Source of the DNA: Malachius bipustulatus
Lineage: Eukaryota > Arthropoda > Insecta > Coleoptera > Melyridae
Length of the DNA stretch: 64,000 nt
NCBI GenBank assembly: GCA_910589415.1
Contig: OU342639.1
Location: 16,624,268-16,688,267 of the forward strand
Direction of reading: 5' to 3'
Positions 22,701 through 34,000 of this stretch are shown here, in pieces (the stretch's first letter is position 1; each line of letters starts with the position of its first letter). A program made the position numbers and the translations under genes. Below the pieces are notes generated by a model. The model was not told the DNA's origin, made no database searches, and was given only the letters and a program-made list of their open reading frames with translations.

Positions 22701-24242
22701 ATTGAATTAATACATAAAAATAAATTTTTTATGAGATTGATGCTAAAATGTGTTTTTTTACTTGTAAGCGATTTTCACAAATGTCAATCATAATTCACTA
22801 TGTATATGTATTTTTACCTATTTGTGATTAGCATTGTCGAGTGTTTCGCATCAAAACTGATTTATATCGAAAACCGCCATTTTTATAAAAAAAATTAAGA
22901 GTATACCTTTTTTCAAGGTAAATGGTCAGAGTATTTAAAAGATCAGCTCTGTAACATGATACCGCTGTCAAAAATAAACCAAGAGTCTGGTGGCAAGATC
23001 GTTCCCGACCACGTAAAACATCTACAGACTGTAATACACTATACTATAGTGTATGGTTTTTAAGGTTCAAAAGTTAGAGCCAAAGAAGTAAATCACTGGG
23101 CACCATTTTGGGGCTTTATATCTCTTATAAGGAATTTTTTAGGTGAAAAATCTTCTTTTTTGTTATTTCACTTACATTTAAAAAAATTTACAGACTAGTT
23201 CGTTTTGAAAAAGAATTAATATTCCTCCTGTTATTTTTTAAACACAAAGAACTACAAATTTGTATGACAAAAGTACGAAAAAAAAATGAAAAAACATACG
23301 GCACCCTTGTGTATGAAAGATGAAAGTAAACTTTGAAGCAACATTAACAGGATCGGAAGAATTTTTTCAGGATTTTACTTTAGTGTAAAAAATTGCATTT
23401 TTTTTAGCTGGCATGTAACATAGGTAGGAAAGGGAGCGAAGTTGCTTAGTTCATCCTTTGACCTTGAAAAATATTCAAAATTGTTCAAAAAAAATACACT
23501 CGTTTAGCGATTGATGCGCAAGTTGTTCCACGTAAGATCAGCATTTGCTCTAAGTAATATTTTATCGAGACTTAGTACTAAAAGTGTACCTTAGATTAAA
23601 AAATAATTATAAATTTATTCATTGGTTGAGGTTAGCAGAAGTTTTAGGTAGCTGCACAGTTTTCCTTTTAGGCAGAAGCCTGAAGTTACTTTGGACCGCG
23701 GGTCATAACCCAGAGGTCCTATAGTTTCTAATTCCAAAAAAAAAACTTGAAAAATCCTATAATTAAAAATACATTTCAGTAGGTGTGAATAAAATGCATA
23801 TTGTTTTAGGATGGCGATAATGATCAATCTTCTGAATCTTCCAGAATAGCTAATGACCCTAATGGAGATTATATTTCTGATGATGAATATGATGGTAATG
23901 AATACGAGGAACCTTTCTATTTAGGTATTTATCATAGACATAATTATAATCCATAAGTGTGCCTTTAAATCTTATAAATCTTATAATATTTTTGCAGAAT
24001 TGAAGAGGGGGCAACTATTGGTGCCACGACTTGGTAGGTCACCATTTGTACCACGTCTTGGTAGGTCAGCTCCTCTTACACCACGTCTTGGTAGGTCACC
24101 ATTTACACCTAGACTTGGTAGATCGGCTTTCACCCCACGGTTGGGTCGTGCGTTCTTCGCACCACGTCTAGGAAGCATAATGCATGGTGAAGATGATGTC
24201 TGGATGCAGAAGAAGAGGGCATTTATTCCAAGATTGGGATAA
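19796..24242 (+). CDS. Multi-copy pyrokinin (FXPRLamide) precursor (PK2)
   Basis: Exons 19796-19876, 23810-23924 and 23998-24242 (phases 0 and 1) give 146 residues. Residues 1-25 are a signal peptide (MDRAIQLCWTLLFFSALILH core). Exon 2 is an acidic spacer, DGDNDQSSES to EEPFYL, without peptides. Exon 3 is almost all peptide array: after a KR site come GQLLVPRL, SPFVPRL, SAPLTPRL, SPFTPRL and SAFTPRL, each followed by GR (amidation plus cleavage). Next is AFFAPRL followed by GS (no basic residue), then a KKR site and AFIPRLG at the very C-terminus. So up to six amidated peptides are predicted. Ligands of this kind act on pyrokinin receptors. Structure and phases match PK1, so a tandem paralogue is likely. 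Intron 1 (3.9 kb) holds a repeat and a palindromic MITE. Confidence 0.9.
20870..21240 (-). repeat. Inverted copy of the 2.8-4.0 kb dispersed repeat
   Basis: Within PK2 intron 1. It shares the GCGTCCCTTTAAA, TTTTTAGCAAAATCGGTTGA and CAATGACGGCCATTT blocks, reversed, with the repeat at 2830-4080. Non-coding. Confidence 0.5.
21633..22587. mobile_element. Palindromic MITE, CAGGGTGCACC family, copy 1
   Basis: TA-flanked ends CAGGGTGCACCATGTATCCT and a slightly shortened complement. Arms of about 450 bp mirror each other throughout (for example TTATGGCCGCCATATTATT against AATATGGTGGCAATAAG). It lies inside PK2 intron 1, about 1.2 kb before exon 2. Sister copies: 29649-30639 and 42045-43060. Confidence 0.82.
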
Positions 24243-24317
24243 AATTATATATCTCTTTAATGGATATGATGTTTTGTTATATATTTTATGTAAATTTATT
24301 CTGGAGATGAAATAACG

Positions 24318-24323
24318 AATAAA
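24318..24323 (+). promoter_or_regulatory. Poly(A) signal of PK2
   Basis: AATAAA 76 bp past the PK2 stop, giving a short 3' UTR. It lies only about 25 bp from the likely minus-strand signal of the convergent sarcalumenin gene. Confidence 0.6.
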
Positions 24324-24346
24324 AGACAAAATGGAAAATAAATTAT

Positions 24347-24352
24347 TTTATT
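24347..24352 (-). promoter_or_regulatory. Candidate poly(A) signal of the sarcalumenin gene
   Basis: TTTATT on the plus strand (AATAAA on the minus strand), about 730 bp past the sarcalumenin stop. Closer AT-rich variants could also serve. If it is used, the two convergent transcripts end against each other or overlap. Confidence 0.4.
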
Positions 24353-25080
24353 TACTTAACCTATAAATATGTCTTCTCACATACGTACAGCTCTACAGTC
24401 TACATGTTTTATGTATAATCAATTGAAAATAAAAACAGCTAAGAAAAGTTATAAAGTATAACAAGGTGTCATGTCTATACATACATATAGTTAGGTATAT
24501 TTACATAAAACCTAAAATGATTGCAAACATTATTGTTACTTCATTTTATATAGGTAGGTACTTAGCGAAGCTGGAAAGAAATTATACATCTGGAGATAAA
24601 AGCATACAGCATGATAGAATACAAATAAACCGGCTTTGATTTTTAAACACTCCGTATGCAACAATTGTTTAATAAATGCGATTCGCACATGTAGGAAACT
24701 ACTTTTTAAAAGGCATATATTATGAGATTATGGTCCGAAACGAATCACCAACGTTATTAATAAATAGAAAATCAGGAAAAAAAAAATTGCTCATCTAATA
24801 ATTAAATAGAAAAAGACATACTTAGTCATGTTGGTTATTCTCTTGGGACGTTCAATTTTCAAGCAACTCAGACTGATCGTGATTTTTGATGAGAAAGCAT
24901 CCGAAATGAAAATAGCGCAAATTCAATGATGATAGGAATAAATAAAATGTACAAAACGAGGGCTAGTATTGCAGTTCATTCTGCACTGACCAGTCACATG
25001 GTCCAGTCTTGGGAACACTTGGCATGCCATTGAGCATTGAGTATCACTCTCTCTTCTGGCATTACTCTCGCTTAATCTGT

Positions 25081-28000
25081 TCAACTCCCCGGGGCTGTCT
25101 GCTGCTGATTTACTTCCCCCAAAGCGCTTTCAACGAGCTTTCTATGCTTTCCAATTAGCTCAGGGAGATCATAAGCGATGGCCACGTCTAGCCTATTGAT
25201 CGGACAACCTCTAAAGTAGGTGCATGTGGCGGAGAGTTGTTGGAACTCATACAAAGGATTCAGCTTGAAAAAGTCTCGATAGACATCTGGATCGGGTAAA
25301 TCGTAACGCGAAATGTTGGTCAATGTAGAAAGGCCTTCATAGATGTGATAATCTTGGGGATGCTCAGTTATTTGGTCGGCTACTTGTTTCTTGTTACCGA
25401 ATACCGATTTGTGATTGTAATAGGTTGTTAAATAGCAGTCGACCATTTTTGCATGGTTACGTACACGGACCTAAAAAATATAGCAAAATATAGGAAACAT
25501 TTTCTACTCAGATTATTGAGATATACTTACGGCGAATCTTCGCGCACTGGCAATTTTATTCTCGATGCGTTTGTCGACGGCATGTCTGAGATCTCTAAGA
25601 AAGGCTCTCTCTTGCGCTTGGAGTAGTCTGACAGGTGCCCAAGATTCAAAAGGTCTTGACCAAAGCGATGTCGTGTACATAACTGGTGGTTGTGCACTTG
25701 ACATCAATGGTGAAATATTCCAAATTAAAGCACCTTGTACTCGCATCAGTTCTTCTGGTTTTACTTGGTCAGCCTTATTCAATATAATCCTTGTCTGAAA
25801 TTGAACAATTTCGTGTTTTATGGAATTCTTCATCGATTTTAAAAGTTTATTTATATTTACTTGGTGTTCCCGTCCTTTTAATTGATCGAGTATTGCTTCA
25901 GTTTCAGGTCCCACGTCGAGTTTAGAAGGGTCATAAACCAGGAATATAATGTCAGCCCTGTCAATAAACCATTGACAAGCATCATTGAATGGGAACACTC
26001 TGGAAATAATTTTTCGCACTTCCAAGATTCCAGGTATCTCAACTATATTCACCTGTTATGAAAAATAATTATTAGAATTTTTAATTTGAACGAGTTTCAA
26101 TAAAAACCTTCTCTAGTAATTTCGAATTAATTTTAATTCCCCTCAGACGTTCTTCTAGACCTTGTCCAAATTTCTGCAAGCCCGAAAATGTAAAATCAGC
26201 TGCCAGTTGAGTTCCATCAATGACTTCAAACTCCTCACCGTACATAAGAATATTGAAATAAGCTGGAGATGGTTCGGCACCTGTGAAATTAAAGGATAAT
26301 TTAAATTTGTTCGCTAATGCATTGTACCTCACCTGTTCTCAATGATGTTTCGCTGTATTCGTTATCCAACAAGTAGTTAATAATTGAAGATTTTCCGCCA
26401 CTCCATGGTCCCATGAATAAAATGAGAGGCTTGGAGAAGATTTCAGCGTCACCAAAGTGCCTGTTACTCAGATCCCTGTACTTGTACAACGTTTCTAGAG
26501 GCTTAATAGCGCTTTCATAGAGCTTCTTTAGTTCCCTTAAAGTGATTTCGCTGACCTTGTTCAATATATTCTCAGTTTCAGATGATTCTTCGTCCAATTT
26601 CAATAATTGCTCTACATGATCTCTAACACGGACTTCATCTGGTTTTTCATCAGCTTGAGTTAATTCTTCTTCTGGTGCCTCTTCACCAGTTTCGTCACTT
26701 TCATTCTTCTCTTCACTACCAACCTCTTTAGATTCTGATTCTGGAGCCCCTTCTACACTTGCGTCATCGCCTTCTTTGCTTGATGCTTCTTCTTGTGCTG
26801 CGTCTTCTTTAGATCCTTCTTTTTGGTCTTTCTCTTTACTGTCTATCAAAAATAAATAAAAATGATATCTGCATGATCAGAATTAAATGTAACTAGCCTT
26901 ACCTTTATCAGCTTCTTCATGAGTTTCTTCAGATCGGTCGACAATTGGAATACTTCTTACAATTCGAGACAAAGTTTCACCGTCAGCTTCTTCGTCGGAT
27001 TTAGTCTCTTCACTAACATCAACAGACTCAGTTTCCTGTTTATTTTCATCTTCTTGCTTGCTACCATCTTCTTCTTCTGATTTATTATCGTCTTTTTTAT
27101 CATCTTCTTGTTTGCTGCCGTCTTCTTCTGATTTACTGTCATCTTTTCTATCGTCTTCTTGTCTACTGTCCTCTTCTTGTTTACTATTTTCTTCATCAGT
27201 TTCTGTAACTATTTCTTCTTTGCTTTCTTCTTGAACCTCTTTGCTTTCTTCTTGAGCCTCCGTGCTTTCTTCTTGGTCCTCTTTCCTTTCTTCTTCGCCT
27301 TGCTTGCTTTCGTCCTCTTGTTGGACTTCTAATTCTTCTACAATTTCTTCAAATACTGCCTCCTCGACAGAGTGCCCAGCATCCTCACTTTGAGCATTTT
27401 CTTCACTTTCTTCAGTTTCTGTTTCAGTCAATTCAAGCACATCTTCACTCTTTTGTTCATCACTGCTTTCCTTGTCAGTTTCATCAGTTTCTTCCTTGGA
27501 TTGATCACCATCGATTTGTTCAGCACTTTGAGTCTCCCCTGTATCTGCTTCCGCTTCTTGTTCTTGAGCTTCACGACTTTCTTGTGGTGCTTCGACACTT
27601 TCTTCTGCTTTGTCTTCGGTGGATTGCGTTTCACTGTCAGTGTCTTTCTCTATCGATTCGTTTTCGTTCTTTCCTTCGGTTGATTCATCGTGATCTTCTG
27701 CTTCCTTGCTGCTTACATCTTTAGTGTCTTCTTCTGTGTGAGCTTCTTCTTCTGCATTAGATTCTTCTTCTTCTGCATGAGCTTCTTCTTCTGAGTGAAC
27801 TTCTTCTGTATTATCCTGTTAAAATTTGTTTTAATAGAGTTAATTGATTTTTTTCGAAAATCTTACCGAAGGTTCTTCGATTATTTCTTGAGAAATAGAG
27901 TGATCTTCGTTTTGTTGTGCTTCTTGACTTTCTTTTCCCTCTGTACTATCCTGGAATATATTATTGTGTTTTGTTTTGAATTATTGGAAAGATACTTTTA

Positions 28001-31000
28001 GAACATAAAATACTGACCTCAGTCTGAGCATCCAATTCTGATACTAATTCTTCTACAATTTCGGAAGCTTCTACGCTATTCTGAAAAGATGCCTGTGTTT
28101 TAACTTATACCCAACCAATAAATATTATTCACATGTTATGGTTTTTTTTATAACTGTCAAACATTTACGAATTAAAATCAATTTCTAAGAAATTGTATCT
28201 ATTATGAAATTATCCGGCGAGCAAATTCCTTCCACGTCCGACTGAGGGTTACAGAAAAAAATGATGACTCGTTGGAAAAATTTTTGTCGGATTTCGATCA
28301 AATTTCATTGTAAAGCTAAATCAAACTGTTCTTTCGATTTCCAATCTAGTCTAGAAGCTAAAGCAAAAAACATGATTTCACGGTATTTTTTTTTTTTTTT
28401 GGTTTCTTCATTTTTTTTAATTTTTGCATTGGGCAAAACGGAAACATTCATTGAAAGAAGTTATATGACCAGATTTTAATGAAAATCTTTTTCTGGTGGT
28501 TTTTTTTTCAGGGAACCAATAATTATTAAGACTCGTTGAAAAAAAATTATTTGAAATTTTTTTCTGCTTCTAATTCAGCCTATTCTTTAACTTGCTTTTA
28601 GTTTTGGAGGTAACGAGACTTATTCCTTCAATTACTGATATCAGATCTAGTGTAGAAGAGGCAGTCATGACTAGTTGAAAAAAATGAATTGGATTACAGT
28701 GAAACATTCTTCTCTGTGAGGGTGACCCATTCCCATAATTTTTGAGATCAAATCTAGTCTAGAAAATGCAGTTATGACTCCTTGTAAATAGAAGTGTTTG
28801 GTTGCTCGTCGCAACCAAACTTTCTTTCTGGAGGTATTTAGCTTAAATTTTGGTATGAATTTAGCGGCTCCAGGGAAAGGAAATTATAACTCTTTGAATA
28901 AATAGTTATAGTTGAGCTATTTGTTTTTGGACATTATTTGAACTGTGATTTTAATTATTCGATTTCCATTTCGATTATATTTAGTTTCTAAGTGACGGTG
29001 GCTTAAATCGATCTGTTTTTTTTTTATTATTTCTTGTACCTCTTTTATTTTCAATTGTATGTATACAGGCTGATCCTGCATTTTTGGCGGACTGGGATAC
29101 TACCACAGCATTAGGGATTCTATGTTCATTTACTTTTTTCTCCAGTATGGCTTCCTTAAGAAGATATGACCACTTATGTGAAAAAAGAAGTGACAACACT
29201 CTACTGAATACACTTTATTAGGAAGAAAAATAGTGTTTAGGTTTACCCAGATTAGAATGTAGGTAGCAATTATCGTTGCATGGATCCAATAATAAAATTG
29301 TCCAAAATCTATTTTTGTACCATTATTGAGTCCCAACTTGAACAACGATGCCACATTGACAAATTTTATTGAACTCAAGGAATGGGTAGATTTTGAATGC
29401 CTTTAATTCCGTTTCCGATAATTAAAAACAAACATTATTGTAATTGATGTGTGAAACCATGTGTTTTGCCAGGGGTAGTTGTTTAAATTTGACTGCCATG
29501 CTGATTTTTTTTTTTTAAAGGAAACCTAATGTCTCGGAAACGAAACCGAGGAACTATGTACTTGCAACACTCTGTACACCGTATCCGCCAATTCGGGACC
29601 ACCCTGTGTATTCTGGAGGCGACTCACTTTTTTTTATCAGATATTATACAGGGTGCACCATGTATCCTTCTCTATATTGCTATCTCCTGAACGCTAAGAG
29701 ATACAGGGTCGGTTAAATTAGAGAAAAGTTGCGCTATTTTGTGGCCATCTTGAATCCGTCAAAACATGCGAGATATATGAGACCGTTCCTAAAATATCCT
29801 GAAAAAACGGAAAAATCGAGATTTCTTATTTTCGTCATATCTTTTTTATTATTGGAAATTAATAAATAATTTTTCGTAGGCTTACATAAGCCGTTAAGAT
29901 CTATCTATCTGTCATTACAAAGATTTTCAAGGCCGACTAGAACCAAAAGTTTTCACAGTCAACTTTCGTTTTTCTTATGGCCGGCATATTATTTTTTATG
30001 TCGTTGGATATGAAAAAAATAATGGAAACCAAAAATTAATAAACTTCAAAAAAAAAAATTTTTATTCTTCTTTTTTCAAAGAAAAACCAAAAAAAATCGT
30101 CGAAAAACGTCAACATTTGTAAAATACGCCGAAATAGTGCTTGCCTTATGGTTTTTTAATTTATCTATGAAATTCGGTCTTAAAAGTTGTCATTTTTGTA
30201 AAGAAAAAAGAAGAATAAAAAATTTTTTAATTTATTTTTTGAAGTTTAACAATTTTTAGTTTTTATGATTTTTTTTATACCGAACAACATAAAAAAACAA
30301 TATGGTGGCGATAAGAAAAACGAAAGTTGACTATGAAAATCCTGAGATCTAGTCGGCCTTGAAAATTTTTGAAATGTCAGATGGGTAGCTCTTGCCGACT
30401 TATGTAAACCCACAAAAAATTATTTATTAATCTCCAATAATAAAAAAGATATGACAAAAATAAGAAATCTCGATTTTTCAGTTTTTTCAGGATATTTCAG
30501 GAACGGTCACAGATATTTTGCATGTCTTGACTGATTCGAGATGGCTACAAAATTGCGCTTCTTTGGACTTGTTTAACCGACCCTGTATCTGTTAGCGTTA
30601 AGAGATAGCAATATAGAGAAAAATACATGGTGCACCCTGTAGTTTAGGAACAAAAATTATGACTCGTTCAAACCATATTATGCGGTCGAGTTTCGATTAA
30701 ATTAAGTTTCCGGGGATAACTCGAACTTCTCTTTTCAATTTTTCGATTCTATCTCATCTAGATGCTTCGAAAGCAAAAACTCAAAAAAATTCTTATAAAG
30801 CTTTGAAACAAAATTATAGTCATTTTTATAGTCAATATTTATAGCCATATAGATCAAATTTGTGGTGTAGTGGATAGCGCGTTGGTCCCCGAGTTGATAG
30901 ACCTTGGTTCGAAACTCACCAGCAGCTACTTGGCGTGCTTCTCGAACGAAGATCGGGATCCACCTTGCGGAAGGCAATGGCAAACCACCGCATAGTACCT

Positions 31001-34000
31001 TACCTAGTAAAACATCTCAAATAGTGCCGTTCGGACTGCCGCAATAAAAAAGGAGGTCTCATAACCCTGATGACGAAAACTGTTTCTCTTCAGTGTGCCT
31101 CTCAAATTCATCAGTGGCGTAAATACATTTTTTGCTCAACAACTTCTACGAGCATGGACTTACAAGACCTTAATTATCAGCGTTGAATACTAAAAATGTA
31201 GGTATACCTATAAATATTCGAAATTCCCCATATTTTTCAAGTAAATTGAGTCTAAACTACCTTAAAAGCTATACAAAATTATTGATTTTTTAAATTATTA
31301 TTTTATATCCAAAAATATCAATTAATATTGAAAAATGAGCTTATTTTCGCGGTATGATGCAGTTTAGACTCAAATTACTAAAAATATATGTTTTTTTGTA
31401 AGGAAACTCCCAGGAATTCAACGCTGATAAGCAAGATCTTGAAGTCCATGGGCTTAGAAGTTGTTGAGAAAAAAAAAGTATCATATACCCTATATCTACG
31501 CCGCTGATGAATTTTTTCATCCGTGTTTTTCTTCGTTTAGTGTGCTCTAAATTATAATAAATAACCTCTCGGTATAAAATTAAAAAATGCCAAAGTTATG
31601 CCTTAGGCATTTTAAGTTATCAACTTAAAAACATGACTGCTTAAAATACTATGATCAAAATTTTTCGCAGGACTGGTCGAAAGTTGAATGAAACAATCGA
31701 CTTTTCCGGAATAATCTATCAAATAAATATTATGAGATTTTTGATAGTAGAAATCCAGGTTGTAAATTTTATGTTTCAATTTTGATAGCCTCGAAGAGCA
31801 ACCTTCTTAGCCTCGAAGATCTTTTTTGATGAGATTTTGATGAGATTGGGATGATATATTATGTCTTGGAGCCGTTGTGCTATCTTAATATGACCTTCAA
31901 AGTCAAAAAGTAAGTTAGAAGCGAGGCACCTTCATCCAGGAAGGTGAAAGAATTGCGTATTAATTATTTTCCCGGATTTATGAGTAACATTAAGGCTCAC
32001 ATTTTCGTCAGACTGTAGGGCTTCTACTTCGGATTCCGCTTGTTCGTTGCGGTCGTCTTCGGCTGAAGGAACTTCTATCTCCTCTGGTCCCTGCCCAGTG
32101 GCGTCCGTTTCAGTACTGTCACTGTTGTCGTGTTCTGTGTCAACCGGTGCTTGTGTTTCCTGGCTGTCAGCGGCGTGCGTTCCTTCCACACCGGCCTCGA
32201 GCTCCTTCAGCGCTTTTTCTATGTAAGGCCGACATTCTGATTCGCTTGGGCCTTCTTGCTCTGCCTCTCCTTGCACACCTCAAAAAAATAATAATTTCTA
32301 AGTCGAAGAGCAATTTTTTCGAGACTACATAGTGATGAAGAATGCGTAAATAGGTACAAGACTTTGGCCAAATTATTATTTTTCAAAAGTCTTGTGTATA
32401 CAGATTGATATAGATTGATACAGAAAAATATTTAGAGGTCAAAACTTGACCTAAATCAAAATCTAAATGATGCAAAGAATAATTTCGGATTTTTGGCTAG
32501 CCCTGTATATTCTGATTTAACACAAATCATTTTGGATTGAATCCAAGGAAACAGCTGGCGCGTTATATATTACAAAATTGTGTATTATTACATCTTTTTT
32601 TAATGGATGAAGCTACATTCTGTATCCCAATTTTCTAAAGCAAAAATCGCATCTGCAGCATCGCATGTTAGAAACTAAAATTTTATTTGCAACAATTTAC
32701 CTAATGAATATTTTTAAGCATTAATATCTTTGTGCTGTCAGAATTGAGTTAAAAGAGCGACATGACTAAATTCAAAAATAAATCTGCAAATTACTGGAAT
32801 ATATCGCAGCCAATAAATAAATTTATTGATGATGAATAAATTTTCGTTTCGTTGTAGCAATAAAATGTTTCCAAGTAATGTTGCGAAATAAAAATTAGCC
32901 TGAAACAAAAGATGTCTTAAAATAATCGTTAAGCTATATTAGTAGCGCCGCTTAAGTACGAATTCTTTTGATGCTATATTAATAATAATTAAATAAATAA
33001 GCCTTTAATAATTTGTGTAAATATTAATTGATCTGCCGTGATCTCAGTTCTAAAATTTCTAAATTTCCACGGTAATAAAAACGATGTAAAATGCCAGCCA
33101 ATATTTACGTTATTAACGCCAACGTCATTAATGTGTTACCGACGATTATCGTCAACGTCCACGTACGAATTATCAGGGAATAAGCGAAATATTTACTACT
33201 ACAAGTACATAGCAAAAAGTTATTTAATCCATATCACTGTGGATTCCCAAGCACCAATATGTGCATGAGTTTGGACGCAGAAGCTAAATCTGTAACTTCA
33301 GGACTAGGTAGCCTAACCTGGCTCTATGCCTAACTTCTTTAGATATATTGTCTATAGATACCTACTATATTATACTAGAATCATTTATTTTACGATTATT
33401 TATTTAATATCATTTAATCGAGCTTGATAATAATTATTACTATTACAAACTATATCATTAAAAAAAAAGAATTGTAAGATTCTGAACGAAACAGCTTCAT
33501 TTTTATTGTTGCTGTTATTGATATTATATAAAATAATGATCATTAATGATCATCTCAATCATCTCAAAAACAAAATGTCTTTACCTAGAGAGCCGTTTTA
33601 TTTTTATAGGTACACCCTTACAAGTTTTGGGGTATATTTTTGCTTAATTGATTTATTCTTAGAACATGTGGTTTATTTATAGGTAAATCGCTAGAAATAG
33701 TATCTACATAATGTCAATATAATCATAAAATTTTTAAATAATTTATCTGGAAATACAATCTATTATATAAGCGATTTTTTTCATATAGGTAATAAAGAGG
33801 AAAATCTCTGTCGCGTTGATAATAATGCATTAAAATAAAAGTATTGTAAGACCACAAAGGTCTAATGGTTAAATCGATTAAGAAAATTATTTCGAAAATA
33901 TGTATGGCACCTGCGAAATAAAAGAAGTAATTCGGTGTCATTTATAATAAGAGATATAAAGAACCGAGTCTAAATCTGTTTCCCAATTTAGGTTCGACTC

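Noticed and set aside
23981..24178. Minus-strand frame with a repeated DLPRRGTNGDLP-like unit
   Set aside because: It is the exact antisense of the pyrokinin array in PK2 exon 3; the repetition merely mirrors the PRLGRS units.
26957..27634. Minus-strand frames rich in Lys, Asn and Val, and a plus-strand Phe-rich frame at 27372-27683
   Set aside because: They are alternate frames and the antisense of the GAA/GAT-rich acidic exon 5 of sarcalumenin.
30861..30935. A possible tRNA gene with A and B boxes
   Set aside because: Stem pairing fails and it runs straight into a SINE body with the GGCAATGGCAAACCAC block.
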